A stretch of DNA of 64,000 nucleotides. Source: a virus. The notes under the pieces were generated by a model. That model was not told the origin of the DNA, made no database searches, and was given only the letters and a program-made list of their open reading frames with translations. Positions 25,295 to 35,494 of the stretch are shown one piece after another. The stretch's first letter is position 1; the number at the start of each line of letters is the position of its first letter. The stretch covers positions 1 to 64,000 of the IMG/VR virus record IMGVR_UViG_3300037010_000424, one strand, 5' to 3'. Made by a program: the position numbers and the translations under genes.

Positions 25295-26497
25295 ATGAGT
25301 ACGAAGAACGATATAACCCACACGCCGCTAGAAATTGCAGCGTCGGTAGCCCACGCTGCTCACAATATCACGAGTAATTCACTTGCTGAGTATACACGAC
25401 CAGCCAGATTAGAACCAATTGCATTAATTGACAAAAGTTTGATGAACAGCTTAAGTGTGGAACACATTGTGGCTTTAGAGCAAACCATGGTGTCTGTGTT
25501 TAGCGGTATGTATTTGATGGCTATTGGAATGACTATGAAAGTCGGAGACATTGTCCCATTGACGATTCTAAGTCAATTCTCAACAAACCGTAGTTTGACA
25601 TTAGCTGCTGGTAATTCAGTTTACTGGGCGTTTGAAGGACTGATGGATAAGGCTGTTAGCGAGTTCACACACATGCCAACGTCAGAAGAATTAAGTCTGG
25701 TAATGGACACTAACATGAATAACGCATCCTATGGTTTAGAAGCCTGGGGTGATGTGTCAAACGTTTATGGTGTCGGTGTAGCCACTGACCCAAAAGCGAC
25801 AAGTGCGAAAGAAAGTGTAGACATAGATAAAACTATTCACAACATCATGGATGAGTCTAACTTAGTTGTAGGTAAAATCTTAAACGTACCTATTAGTTAC
25901 GGTGACCATACCACGACTATTCAAACAACGGTCACTCTACGCCCTAAATCTATCGCTAGCAGCGATTTAGTTACAATCTGTAGACATAACTCAAGAGACT
26001 TGTCTTGGGCTGCTAGATGGCACGCAATGCGTTCTGGTGAAATTTCATTTGTAAAAGACTGGTTATTAAACCAAGATGTAATTGAGGAATACCGTAGAGG
26101 TCTTCATTCAGATAAAACCGGTATATTAATGAACTTGAAATCTAGCCATACGAAAAATATTTGGGCGGCAATTATCAGCGGCAGAGCTTCACCAAACGCT
26201 ATCTCTGCAATGATGTTTATAGCCAAAGAAACAGCTATGGATATACAGCGTGCCACTGGGCATAAGTTACAGAATTTCCACGATAGAGAAAAAATATTTG
26301 AAGGAACCTCTTCCGCCTGGTTAATCGTGGTCGATTCTATTCGTGAGACGTTTACAATTTATACCCGTGGAATCGAGGACACAGTTGATAGCAGCTTTGT
26401 TCATATTAAGGGTAATGCAAAGAACCCTAAAGGCGTTGACATTAATCAAGTTATGGAAATGTTCAAACTTGGTAAAGTCAGCAATATGTTAAACTAA
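25295..26497 (+). CDS. Putative virion structural protein
   Basis: 400 residues, transcribed away from the baseplate pair. It is helical and Ala/Ser-rich at the N-terminus. 'ASYGLEAWGD' (E149) carries the GLE element that recurs in head proteins of this window and may be a prohead protease site. The C-terminus is basic. It is followed closely by two more genes, all ending at a weak hairpin at 28072. Confidence 0.55.
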   Translation: MSTKNDITHTPLEIAASVAHAAHNITSNSLAEYTRPARLEPIALIDKSLMNSLSVEHIVALEQTMVSVFSGMYLMAIGMTMKVGDIVPLTILSQFSTNRSLTLAAGNSVYWAFEGLMDKAVSEFTHMPTSEELSLVMDTNMNNASYGLEAWGDVSNVYGVGVATDPKATSAKESVDIDKTIHNIMDESNLVVGKILNVPISYGDHTTTIQTTVTLRPKSIASSDLVTICRHNSRDLSWAARWHAMRSGEISFVKDWLLNQDVIEEYRRGLHSDKTGILMNLKSSHTKNIWAAIISGRASPNAISAMMFIAKETAMDIQRATGHKLQNFHDREKIFEGTSSAWLIVVDSIRETFTIYTRGIEDTVDSSFVHIKGNAKNPKGVDINQVMEMFKLGKVSNMLN

Positions 26498-26515
26498 CTT
26501 AACGTTGAGGCGTTT

Positions 26516-27406
26516 ATGACTTATAGTTTTGAAGCGTTCTTCCACTCATTAACACCAATGATACTGCGTAGTGATTTAGAGCGTAATGTGGATTTGGATT
26601 TAGGTGAGTTAGAAAATAGAACCCTGCCTATGTTTGAGCGTGCACAAGGTGTTAATTTAACGAGTGTCGTTGAACAACGCATCCATAGTGCCATCATGGG
26701 TAGATCCAATAAAAAAACAGTTTATGATTTGTTATTTGAGACCATTCAAACGGTGGTTGATAACAGAGCCCTAATCCTAAAGATGGTATCAACTGAGTTT
26801 AATAAAGAAAACCCAAAAGAAGTAAGTGATTATTATAAGTTGAATATATTGAAATACTTAGAAGCGTTCCGTTTCTTATCGAGATATTCAATTGAGTATA
26901 TCACTGTCATGGTAATTGAAGCCATGACGGACCATGACTATTTAAAGTTGCCAGACGTTAAGTTTTCTACAAAGTTTATAACTGACAACGATAACATGGC
27001 GCAAATTGCTCAAGTTTGTAATCAGTTAAATCGACCACTACACGAGTTCCTTAACGAAATAAAATCGTTAAAAGGACATCAGTTCGTGGAATATGACTGG
27101 AAAGCAAATGCCGAAGCTACATCCAAAAGAGTAGATGTGTTTAAGTCAGGTTTAATTCCCATTAGTTGGAACCCACTTTATCATGCGCAACTTATGTTTG
27201 CCACATGGTCGTCTGAAAATGATACAAAGACTCAACATGAGTATGATCGTTTGCAGTATCTTTTGTTACAACTAAAAGACCAACAAGAAAACACAACTGA
27301 TAAAACTGTATTAGAACGATTGAAAAAACAAATCTTATATCGAAGTGACCAAGTTAATAAGTTGCAAGTTTCGATGGAGAAGATTGAGGAGCGGTATGGT
27401 GTATGA
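26516..27406 (+). CDS. Putative virion-associated protein with C-terminal coiled coil
   Basis: 296 residues. It is alpha-helical throughout; residues 235-292 form a clear heptad pattern ('YDRLQYLLLQLKDQQ...LERLKKQILYR'). The start lies 18 bases after the previous stop with TTGAGG upstream. It overlaps the next gene by ATGA. Function unknown; a virion assembly role follows from the neighbours. Confidence 0.55.
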   Translation: MTYSFEAFFHSLTPMILRSDLERNVDLDLGELENRTLPMFERAQGVNLTSVVEQRIHSAIMGRSNKKTVYDLLFETIQTVVDNRALILKMVSTEFNKENPKEVSDYYKLNILKYLEAFRFLSRYSIEYITVMVIEAMTDHDYLKLPDVKFSTKFITDNDNMAQIAQVCNQLNRPLHEFLNEIKSLKGHQFVEYDWKANAEATSKRVDVFKSGLIPISWNPLYHAQLMFATWSSENDTKTQHEYDRLQYLLLQLKDQQENTTDKTVLERLKKQILYRSDQVNKLQVSMEKIEERYGV

Positions 27407-28068
27407 TAGCTGTAACTGAACTTGCGTGTAAGCGTATACATGAGATTTACACACGGTCACTAAAGGTATGTAACAGTGACGGTAACACTACTAATCCAAA
27501 TTTTATGGATGTATTAGAGTTAAATAAACTGATGTCTACACATAGTGTGTTAATCCCCACATTGTCGGATAACCCAATGTACTGGAGGTTTTTACATAAC
27601 TGGCTAGATTATATGCGTACTGGGTATTGGTCTATGGTACCGCGTGTGTGGTATGAAACCATGTGCGACTCTATGAACGACCCTGGGCTTGATAAACATC
27701 AAATAGATGTCGAGTACAGCAAGTATTTAATTAAACGAAAAGAGACGTGTATAGCTTTAAATATAGACTCAGCTAGTAGCGCCGATAGTTTAGTGAAGTT
27801 GCATTGGATTCAGCGAAACGACGGGGTTGGTAGTTTTATATCGGTAGCTCATGTTTTAATGAGAGTCTTTCTGTATAACAACAAATTACATATATCGGGT
27901 TTACGTACCAATGCTAGTACACCAACTGACGATGTGGTAAAGAACTTAGACCGTAGTTTTAATTCGGCTGCCCAAAACGAATGGCCGGTTAAAGGTAATA
28001 CTAGTTTGGAACGTATGGTTCAGCAAACTGGCACTGAGGAAACTGTTGGTGAGTGGATGACGATGTAG
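27403..28068 (+). CDS. Uncharacterised protein of the virion block
   Basis: 221 residues, translationally coupled to the coiled-coil gene (ATGA). A Trp/Tyr-rich middle section ('MYWRFLHNWLDYMRTGYW') is followed by a basic helical segment and a Gly/Ser-rich C-terminus. No motif was recognised. Confidence 0.55.
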   Translation: MIAVTELACKRIHEIYTRSLKVCNSDGNTTNPNFMDVLELNKLMSTHSVLIPTLSDNPMYWRFLHNWLDYMRTGYWSMVPRVWYETMCDSMNDPGLDKHQIDVEYSKYLIKRKETCIALNIDSASSADSLVKLHWIQRNDGVGSFISVAHVLMRVFLYNNKLHISGLRTNASTPTDDVVKNLDRSFNSAAQNEWPVKGNTSLERMVQQTGTEETVGEWMTM

Positions 28069-28071
28069 ACA

Positions 28072-28092
28072 ATAAACCGATTGTCGGTTTAT
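28072..28092 (+). terminator. Hairpin after the virion block
   Basis: ATAAACCGA-TTG-TCGGTTTAT, a 9 bp stem four bases after the stop. The following T tract is poor, so termination may be partial. Confidence 0.45.
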
Positions 28093-28169
28093 GGATTTTG
28101 TAATTATATGTACATTAAAGTGCAAATTAATATTAATTTTTTAAACAATTGTTATAAGGTAAAAATATC

Positions 28170-29504
28170 ATGGCTGGATTTACATTGTTAGATGATGAAG
28201 AAGTAAGCGTAGAGCTTTCTAATGGCGATTTACTGGAAATTATTCCAGAAGAAAACCTGGACGATCACGCTCCCGATGAAGCGTTAGAGTCTGACGTTGA
28301 AGACGTTGGTGAAATTGCCGAAGGTCTTGAAGCGTGTCACGATATGTTGGCACAAGCCGCCGCTGCAAACGCAATGAACCCACAAGCTGCACAATTTGCA
28401 GGTTTAGCTATTCAATTAGCCGAGCGCAACATTCGCGGTAACTTTAGCAATGGTTTAGGCAAAGCTTTAGAAGGCAAAGGTAAATATGGTTTAGAAGACT
28501 TCGAAGACAAAGCTTCTGGTACAGCATATGCGTCATACGCCATGTTGGGCATTATGGACACACTCGGTAACGTCTGGGAAAAAATCGTTACCTTCTTAAA
28601 GAGCTGGTTTGATAAAATCGCAGCTTGGTTTAACAAATATTTATCGGGTGCAGCTTTTGCTAAGCGTAAAGCTCAGGCTGTAATTAATAAGGCTGAAAAC
28701 GTGAAAGGTAGTTTAAAATCTGAAGAAATGAATATTTCTCCGATGGAGTATATGAATTTGACAGTCGGAACAAAGTTCTCACCAGAAAAAGCTATCACCG
28801 ATACTTTAGCCGCATTAAAAGATGTTAAAATTGGCGAAATCTCAAAAACTGTGGAGAGTATGATTGCTGAAATTAAGATTATTAAAATTAAGGATTCTGG
28901 TTCCGCACTCAAACTAGACAAGAAGACTGAAAATACATTAGCAGGCTGGGCGTCGAAAGTTTCTGGAACTGGGTTTTCTGAGTTCAACGATTCAAGATAT
29001 AAATCGAGTCCAACTGAAAAACACTTTAAACTGGGTAACATTGGTGGTGGTTTAACTTTAATTATGACACTTTCAGGAAAAGAGGCCGACAATGTGGTCT
29101 GGTTTACTCGTGCCAGCATGAGCTCTACCAAAACGAAACCTGACAGTACAGGCGAAAAGAAAATTAAGGGGCTACAAGGTAGTGCGGTAATCTCTTTAGC
29201 AAAAACTGCATTATCCGCATGTGAAGATTTAATTTCGCAAAAAGATATGTACCGTGCCGGTAAAGGTAGTATTTCAAAATTAGACGGTGAATTAAAAAGT
29301 GTTATTGCAAGCCTAAAAGGTTCTGTAGGTGGCGGTAAAAATGGAGAGTATGTAGGCGTCATATCCGGGTTTGTGAATGGTTTGGTGTCAACCGTTACGG
29401 TACCTTACAACTACCATAAAACTTTACAGTCACAAACTTTAACCTCTGTAAACTCCGCATTGAATTATTGTTTGAAATCACTGAGCCATCATAAAGTATC
29501 CTAA
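28170..29504 (+). CDS. Internal head protein (phiKZ gp93/gp94/gp95-like)
   Basis: 444 residues with an acidic N-terminal propeptide of about 100 residues, Ala-rich helices, then 'KYGLEDFED' (E109) and a Lys-rich mature domain. phiKZ-like phages pack abundant internal head proteins made as precursors and cut by the prohead protease after Ala/Ser/Gly-x-Glu, and this layout fits. Codon use is less AT-biased than in neighbouring genes, as expected for a highly expressed late gene. It stands alone between hairpins, so it probably has its own late promoter. Confidence 0.65.
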   Translation: MAGFTLLDDEEVSVELSNGDLLEIIPEENLDDHAPDEALESDVEDVGEIAEGLEACHDMLAQAAAANAMNPQAAQFAGLAIQLAERNIRGNFSNGLGKALEGKGKYGLEDFEDKASGTAYASYAMLGIMDTLGNVWEKIVTFLKSWFDKIAAWFNKYLSGAAFAKRKAQAVINKAENVKGSLKSEEMNISPMEYMNLTVGTKFSPEKAITDTLAALKDVKIGEISKTVESMIAEIKIIKIKDSGSALKLDKKTENTLAGWASKVSGTGFSEFNDSRYKSSPTEKHFKLGNIGGGLTLIMTLSGKEADNVVWFTRASMSSTKTKPDSTGEKKIKGLQGSAVISLAKTALSACEDLISQKDMYRAGKGSISKLDGELKSVIASLKGSVGGGKNGEYVGVISGFVNGLVSTVTVPYNYHKTLQSQTLTSVNSALNYCLKSLSHHKVS

Positions 29505-29523
29505 AGCTTCGGTGTACTAATCT

Positions 29524-29557
29524 GGTAGGACCCACGGGAGTTCCCGTGGGTCCTACC
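29524..29557 (+). terminator. Strong hairpin terminator
   Basis: GGTAGGACCCACGGG with its exact complement around an AGTT loop, 20 bases after the internal head protein gene. Confidence 0.75.
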
Positions 29558-29622
29558 TCTATCACGTCATTTAATATTTTTATTAAAAATCATATAGACT
29601 CAACCATGACAGGTGTACACCA

Positions 29623-31140
29623 ATGACAAACGTAGCTGTTCCATTAAGAGAAAGTAGTAGCGCAATAATTCGTCCTATCGTCAAAACAGTGATAGAACAA
29701 ATTCTGTTTATTACAGAAGCTGAACATGTAAAGAATATAATTTACACACAGAGAAGTAACAAAAGCAAACAAAAGCAAACAAACGAACTTCACGAGCCAT
29801 TACGTTTAGAAACAAACGAGTTAATAAAAGTTGAATACAGCGTAACGCCCAATGTCACAGTGGCCGATAATGGTAGATACTTACGTGATTATTTACCCAT
29901 TTATACAAATAAAAAATTAGGTATAACTTTAACCCCTATGCACGCACACATGGTAATCGAGATGAATGTTACATATCGATCACAAAGTTATGACGAACTA
30001 CTTATCTGGTTAACAAACTACGCTAGAGCTACATTGCGTATCTCTGCTAGCGCCCACCACAACATTTTATATAACATAACTATACCAGACGCAGTTTACA
30101 ATTATTTATACGATGTATGGGGGTTAACTGAAACAGTTGCCCCATACGGTAATACATTTGGTGAGTTTTTAACAGAGGGGTTTGTTACAGGGTTATCCTT
30201 ACGTTCTAATAAAAGTGAAACTGCTGAAAAGTTAATACTAGCTGTTAAAAACACATCGTGTTTAGGAATGTATACACAACTACCACCAGATGTTCCTACA
30301 ACTCAAGGAGAACCGCCATTCTCTGAGATAACATTCACGTATACGCTTAATTTTGAACAACCCACTGCTATCCTACTACGTTTTCAAAAAATCATCCACA
30401 ATCGACTTGTAGACATTAAACATTTATATAAATATGCTGATAGAAATTTACACGATGATCCAATGAGAGGACAACAGACATTGTCTGGGGTTGTGTACGA
30501 TAAGATAAAAAATCAGCAAAATGTTGTAACCTTTCCTGAAAGAAGTGTTAATGAATCGGATGGGTGGCAGCCGGAGATTGTATACCCTGGGCATAAAATT
30601 TATTTACACGTTCCGATTAGATTAGATTTAGATGACCTACATAGTGTAATTACGTTTTCCGAAATAGTAAATATGGGGTTCCCAGATTGGATGTTACCTT
30701 TAGTGATGTCCGATATAGTCGCTCCAGTGACACCGTCGAAATGGTTTTATTTGTTCACTTTATATGAAGTGAATGAAACTGAAAACCTTGTACCGGTTTA
30801 TATAGATGTGGCGTCTGGGGAAATAAAATCTATGATTGCATTGGACCCAAGAAGTAGACACTATCTGTGTATCTATAAAAACTTTAAGTTAGGCACAGTG
30901 GATTTATCTGTCTTACGTAAAGACCCGGTATTATTAACACAAATTTTTAACCAATACATAGCCGGTACACAGTTTGTCACAATCGGAAACGGTAGCTATG
31001 TAGTGTCCGATAGCTTACTAAAACAAGTGAATAACGTTTTAGATTTATTACAACAGCCTGGGGCTAACCCAAGCTATAAGCCGTATAAAGTCCTACGTGA
31101 CGGTACGTTTACATCTACAGTTGTTAGAAACCAACATTAA
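29623..31140 (+). CDS. Putative virion structural protein
   Basis: 505 residues, beta-rich with many aromatic strands ('YRSQSYDELLIWLTNYARAT', 'KWFYLFTLYEV'). It is the first gene of a four-gene run closely spaced or overlapping to 34462. No signal peptide or catalytic motif is present. The run ends in a hub-like protein, so a tail or baseplate role is likely. Confidence 0.55.
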   Translation: MTNVAVPLRESSSAIIRPIVKTVIEQILFITEAEHVKNIIYTQRSNKSKQKQTNELHEPLRLETNELIKVEYSVTPNVTVADNGRYLRDYLPIYTNKKLGITLTPMHAHMVIEMNVTYRSQSYDELLIWLTNYARATLRISASAHHNILYNITIPDAVYNYLYDVWGLTETVAPYGNTFGEFLTEGFVTGLSLRSNKSETAEKLILAVKNTSCLGMYTQLPPDVPTTQGEPPFSEITFTYTLNFEQPTAILLRFQKIIHNRLVDIKHLYKYADRNLHDDPMRGQQTLSGVVYDKIKNQQNVVTFPERSVNESDGWQPEIVYPGHKIYLHVPIRLDLDDLHSVITFSEIVNMGFPDWMLPLVMSDIVAPVTPSKWFYLFTLYEVNETENLVPVYIDVASGEIKSMIALDPRSRHYLCIYKNFKLGTVDLSVLRKDPVLLTQIFNQYIAGTQFVTIGNGSYVVSDSLLKQVNNVLDLLQQPGANPSYKPYKVLRDGTFTSTVVRNQH

Positions 31141-31152
31141 GGGAGTTTTATT

Positions 31153-32451
31153 ATGCCTACATTTGACCACAGTGAAAATTATTACACGGAGGTACCGCAC
31201 CATGTGGAACCACTTGCCCCCACTGAATTTGATGAAATTATAAATATAAATATAGACAGCGCTAGCGTATATAAAACGTTGCAATACGATGGGTCCGTTT
31301 TATTAAGTTTAAATGGAAGCCCAAACAATGTAACGTACTACTCCAAGTTACTACAGGCAGACGATTTAGTTGTTAATACAAACGACGTACACGATAGGAC
31401 TATAAAACAGTATCGTCGTATTAACAACTTAGAGATACGTGTTACGCAGGGTTATAACATGGCGTTAGACGATGCATCTAACACATCTGCAATAACTGGC
31501 GCAGCTAACTTCTACCCGGTACTCACACCGCATTTTGGTGATGTGTTTGTAATGGACATTGATTCCACCGAGGGAACATACGGGGTTTTTCAAGTTACCG
31601 ATGTGCAAAGAAAGTCACCATATCACATGTCCTCTTGGGGGATAACATATTCGCAAATCAGATACTCTACAACGTTCCGGGATGAAGAGTCTGAACGTTT
31701 TGTAATTGACGAGTTAGACTTTGAAATTGATAATTTGGAACTGGGTAGAAACCCATTAGTCCCGGTAGTCACAAATATCAAATTACAAACTAAACAGCAA
31801 ATACGGTCTGAGTTAATACCGTTGTATTACAGAACATTTTATAACAAACCCATTGGAACATTTTTAGTGCCATTAATAGACAGTGGTATGGTGTATGACC
31901 CATACCTTGTAAACTTCTGGAACTCGACTGTAGGTTCGAATGAGTATTCCCCGTATGCAGTACCGCTGGAGTATCAAACTAACAATGGGTTTCATGAAAA
32001 AGAATATAACACTGTATTCGACGTGTACCTTAAGCAACAAAAAGGTTTGATACAGAATGCTGTAAAACACATGGATAAAATTTCAACTATGTATTTTTCA
32101 GCACAGCTCCTAAAGATAACAGCGTTAGCAACTGGGTTAGATTATATTCTACATCCACCAATGGGTACTGATTACACCGAGATGCCGATGTTTCACCAAG
32201 AAGCGACAGCACCTTTAATCCCACCAGCAGTTCCAGTAGTTCTACCAGAAACCTATATTTTTAGTAGAAACTTTTACGATAACGGTTTACCTGATACGCT
32301 TTTAGAGAAATTAATATTAAATGTGATATCGCGCAAATCGATCACTACGAAAGATGTAAATGTCGCATTAGAGATAGTTAAGACTGGCTCAAAGTTAGAA
32401 CAGTTTTATCACATACCCTTTATACTTTCCTTATTGCAGGTGTCACGATGA
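31153..32451 (+). CDS. Putative virion structural protein
   Basis: 432 residues. GGGAG lies upstream of the ATG. Beta-rich, with 'FGDVFVMDIDSTEGTYGVFQ' resembling a small barrel, and a Pro-rich segment near residue 355 ('PLIPPAVPVVLPETY'). It overlaps the next gene by ATGA. The tail/baseplate assignment is by context only. Confidence 0.55.
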   Translation: MPTFDHSENYYTEVPHHVEPLAPTEFDEIININIDSASVYKTLQYDGSVLLSLNGSPNNVTYYSKLLQADDLVVNTNDVHDRTIKQYRRINNLEIRVTQGYNMALDDASNTSAITGAANFYPVLTPHFGDVFVMDIDSTEGTYGVFQVTDVQRKSPYHMSSWGITYSQIRYSTTFRDEESERFVIDELDFEIDNLELGRNPLVPVVTNIKLQTKQQIRSELIPLYYRTFYNKPIGTFLVPLIDSGMVYDPYLVNFWNSTVGSNEYSPYAVPLEYQTNNGFHEKEYNTVFDVYLKQQKGLIQNAVKHMDKISTMYFSAQLLKITALATGLDYILHPPMGTDYTEMPMFHQEATAPLIPPAVPVVLPETYIFSRNFYDNGLPDTLLEKLILNVISRKSITTKDVNVALEIVKTGSKLEQFYHIPFILSLLQVSR

Positions 32452-33116
32452 GTGTAGATATAGGTAGTTCGGAAGCATTAGAAAAATACACGCAAATTAT
32501 ATTCGACCGCACTTATCGATGTATGTGCGATTTAGTGAGTGTGTCGATTATCCAAACATTACCGGAGATAGATATACCCCAAACGCCGTTTATTGAAACG
32601 GTGGGAGTACACGGTTTTAATATGGGTGTCACTAGAAGTGAAACCAATAATACTTATGAATTATTAGAAGTCGCTTATGGCAGGTCTAGGGACTTAGCTG
32701 GATATGAATTTTCACAACATAAAGGGGAGGGTAGTGTAGAATCCCATAATCTTACCATAGTGCAGATTGCTGAGATTGTAGCTGGGTATGGTAGGGTTGA
32801 CTTAACCTCGATTAGTGACGGGCGTGAAATCGCCTTTAATATAAGTAAATTTCTAGAAGTGGAAGAAAATCATTCACGAATAGACTTACATCATAAAAGA
32901 CCACCCGCTGAAGATTTACAAGGTCTAAAAAACCTATTAGCTTTAGTTGACGCCTTCTTAGAAAAAGCTCCAGTAAAAAACTTTAATAATCGTAGACCAG
33001 TACGTTTCGGGAACGCCTCTGCGTCAACTGTAAATAACAGTATGACAATACGCAGACAACAAGAGTACCGAGATGACCCCCGAACTCACAGCAACCCATT
33101 TAATTTTTCAAGATGA
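32448..33116 (+). CDS. Uncharacterised protein of the tail block
   Basis: 222 residues between two ATGA overlaps, so tightly co-translated. It has a mixed fold, then a basic, Asn/Arg-rich C-terminal tail ('FNNRRPVRFGNASAS'). No motif was recognised. Confidence 0.55.
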   Translation: MSVDIGSSEALEKYTQIIFDRTYRCMCDLVSVSIIQTLPEIDIPQTPFIETVGVHGFNMGVTRSETNNTYELLEVAYGRSRDLAGYEFSQHKGEGSVESHNLTIVQIAEIVAGYGRVDLTSISDGREIAFNISKFLEVEENHSRIDLHHKRPPAEDLQGLKNLLALVDAFLEKAPVKNFNNRRPVRFGNASASTVNNSMTIRRQQEYRDDPRTHSNPFNFSR

Positions 33117-34462
33117 TAATTGACGATAAGGTATTTCAAAGCCAGTTCCTTAAAGTGGGAACTAGTAAACAGAAGCCAGTTAACTTTACTTACAAAGCGG
33201 AGTTTGTAGACGGTGACAACAATGTAATACCCGTACACAATGTTTTACGGTTATCTATCGCTGCTAATTACGTTGAGCATTTTAGCGACATAATTTTCTA
33301 CACGATGGATATGTTTAAAAGTAACTACTTTAAGTTATTAAAGACTAATCGTAAAAGTTTAATGTTACGAGTTACTAAAACCGAATGCTCTTACACTGGT
33401 ATCATAAACCAAAACGCTACATCATCAAGCAGGTTATATGACGTAGAACTAACACACACTTCATCTGAGGCAGTGGAGACTAGACCTGGTAAATTAACAG
33501 GGACTGAATGGGATGACCTAGGTGCGTTTCATGAATTAACCGTTCAGGTTATTGAACGTGGATTAAATGAATTTAGAAATTGGGATTGTCCAGCTAGGGT
33601 TTATAAAAACTGTGACCTGACAACATTGATGCAAGGCTTTATGTCGATGCCAATTAAGTCATTAGACCCTAATATGAAAACGGGATATGGGTGCACCATA
33701 CATCCACCGGATAACAAAGTTAAGTTTTTTCAAAAGATTATCCCATCTGGTATTAGGGTTTATAAATTCCCAAGGTACATGCAGAATACAGTTGGGGTCT
33801 ATGGTAATGGGTTAGGATCTTATTTGACTAATTCGATGTGGCACGTATTCCCAACGCACAATGTAGACCGTTATAATACCGGTTCTAAAAAGATGACAAT
33901 TATTAACGTACCACGAAATGAAATGATGGGAAACAATAATAGTTATTTTTTAGATGCTAACGATGACGAGCTGTATGTTTATGCAACTGGAGACACATCA
34001 CATATTGATAACTCAGATAGAGCCATGAATAAAGTGGGTACTGGGTTTACTACTGTAAACTCCAATAATCTGCTAGATGGTTTTGTTAAGAATGACAAAG
34101 GTACACTGACTATTCCAAAAGGTCAAAATTTAATGAGTGTTAACTTTGACCCTCGAGATAGAGACGTTAACAACATTAAGACTAGTAAACCTATATCGGG
34201 GAATCGTTTTAATGAAGCCTCAAAAATAACTCGTTCTATGGTTAACACAATTGTAGTAACCTGGGAGTATTCCAATGTAGATTTATTATACCCCGGCATG
34301 CCTGTTAAATTCATTTATAAGAACGGCGCCACTGCATATATGTTACACGGCATATTAGCGGGTCATCATACGGAATCAATAACACCTATGCAATCTGTAA
34401 CCGACCATAGATATAAATCAACCACACAGTTAATCTTAACAGTTGAACGAGCTAAAAACTAA
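33113..34462 (+). CDS. Putative baseplate hub protein (gp27/gpD-like)
   Basis: 449 residues. The C-terminal third reads 'DLLYPGMPVKFIYKNGATA' then 'LHGILAGHHTESI' and a final strand, a pattern typical of the hub-forming barrels in phage late-control D/T4 gp27 proteins (G-x-P-V...G-x-L-x-G-x-x-H). The N-terminal half contains a first candidate barrel ('VLRLSIAANYVEHFSDIIFY'). It is the last gene of the tail block, ending before a promoter motif without an obvious terminator. Confidence 0.45.
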   Translation: MIIDDKVFQSQFLKVGTSKQKPVNFTYKAEFVDGDNNVIPVHNVLRLSIAANYVEHFSDIIFYTMDMFKSNYFKLLKTNRKSLMLRVTKTECSYTGIINQNATSSSRLYDVELTHTSSEAVETRPGKLTGTEWDDLGAFHELTVQVIERGLNEFRNWDCPARVYKNCDLTTLMQGFMSMPIKSLDPNMKTGYGCTIHPPDNKVKFFQKIIPSGIRVYKFPRYMQNTVGVYGNGLGSYLTNSMWHVFPTHNVDRYNTGSKKMTIINVPRNEMMGNNNSYFLDANDDELYVYATGDTSHIDNSDRAMNKVGTGFTTVNSNNLLDGFVKNDKGTLTIPKGQNLMSVNFDPRDRDVNNIKTSKPISGNRFNEASKITRSMVNTIVVTWEYSNVDLLYPGMPVKFIYKNGATAYMLHGILAGHHTESITPMQSVTDHRYKSTTQLILTVERAKN

Positions 34463-34478
34463 TTCGTTTGATTTGTAA

Positions 34479-34491
34479 ACATATATTATCT
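34479..34491 (+). promoter_or_regulatory. Putative early promoter motif (ACATATATTATCT)
   Basis: Exact consensus copy 17 bases after the tail block, 58 bases ahead of the GTG start at 34550. Confidence 0.65.
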
Positions 34492-34549
34492 TGGTGATGT
34501 AGTTACCTTAATTACATTCATTTAACTTAACTTTATATCGGAGAGTACC

Positions 34550-35491
34550 GTGGCTAAAAACACTATCACAAAAGACCAAGAAGCTTATATCATAGCCTTA
34601 ATTGAAAACGGAGGCTTTTTAACTGCGGACGATTTGCAATACAAAGACGTGCTACGCGCAGTTGGATTTGTCATAACTCGCGACAAAGACGACTTATATT
34701 TAACTGGAACGACATACAGTCAGTGTAGCATCTTAACTAAGTTCCGAACCGAGGCACTTTACAAAGCGATGCTAGCCAATGGACATGACGTCCCTATAGA
34801 TGTGGTGTCGGCACTTGAGAAACAACCACACAAACAGGTGTATCCAGTTTTGTTTCAACTAGGGGTGGTTTTTACAAACGACGCTTTATTAAAGCATTTT
34901 CTCCGAAACCCACTGTTTTTATGTGGTGAAGTTTCGGAAAACTCTATGTACGACTACGAAGACTGGTTACAAAGAACAACGTCTATTGCCACAACCTTTC
35001 AGTTCCAAGAAATACTGAAAGCTAACGATTTAAAGTTGTTAGAAACCGCGGTTGACAAAGTCCATACCCAGCTGAATGGTGTTATCAACTTTATAAAGTA
35101 TGAAAAACCAAAAGGGTATCTGAGATACAACCAACCAAAATTACGGTTGGGAAACTTATGTATTAAAGAAATCCTCGAATACGGTAAAGACTTCACTGAG
35201 GAGGCGGAGTGGGTGCTTAAGCAACATTTGAAATTAGAAAACTGTAAGTTTCCATACTTACTGTGTAGTAAGAAAAAACGTGAATTAAACGAACCAGATG
35301 AAGTCGTAGTTCTCCAAAAATACACTACTGCACATGAAGCACTAAGAGAGTGTCAAACGCACTCTGGGCGTCTGATAGTAGTCCTCAACTACAATCGAAA
35401 TAAACTTGGCTGGTTTGAGTTACATGAGCACATAACTGGCAAATATGTGTACGTGGGTTCAGAAGACCGTTTAACTACACATAAGGGGTGA
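34550..35491 (+). CDS. Uncharacterised early protein
   Basis: 313 residues starting at GTG, chosen for CGGAGAG seven bases upstream. It is helical, Lys/Leu-rich with a basic middle ('LLCSKKKRELNEPDEV'), and ends with a beta-rich segment. Repeated 'LENGGFLTADDL'-type segments could be small helical DNA-binding units, but this is weak. It is the first gene of a three- or four-gene early unit. Confidence 0.55.
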   Translation: MAKNTITKDQEAYIIALIENGGFLTADDLQYKDVLRAVGFVITRDKDDLYLTGTTYSQCSILTKFRTEALYKAMLANGHDVPIDVVSALEKQPHKQVYPVLFQLGVVFTNDALLKHFLRNPLFLCGEVSENSMYDYEDWLQRTTSIATTFQFQEILKANDLKLLETAVDKVHTQLNGVINFIKYEKPKGYLRYNQPKLRLGNLCIKEILEYGKDFTEEAEWVLKQHLKLENCKFPYLLCSKKKRELNEPDEVVVLQKYTTAHEALRECQTHSGRLIVVLNYNRNKLGWFELHEHITGKYVYVGSEDRLTTHKG

Positions 35492-35494
35492 TTT

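Noticed and set aside
28673-29362. 229-residue minus-strand ORF inside the internal head protein gene
   Set aside because: Shadow ORF opposite a strongly coding frame; the low stop frequency comes from that gene's codon use.
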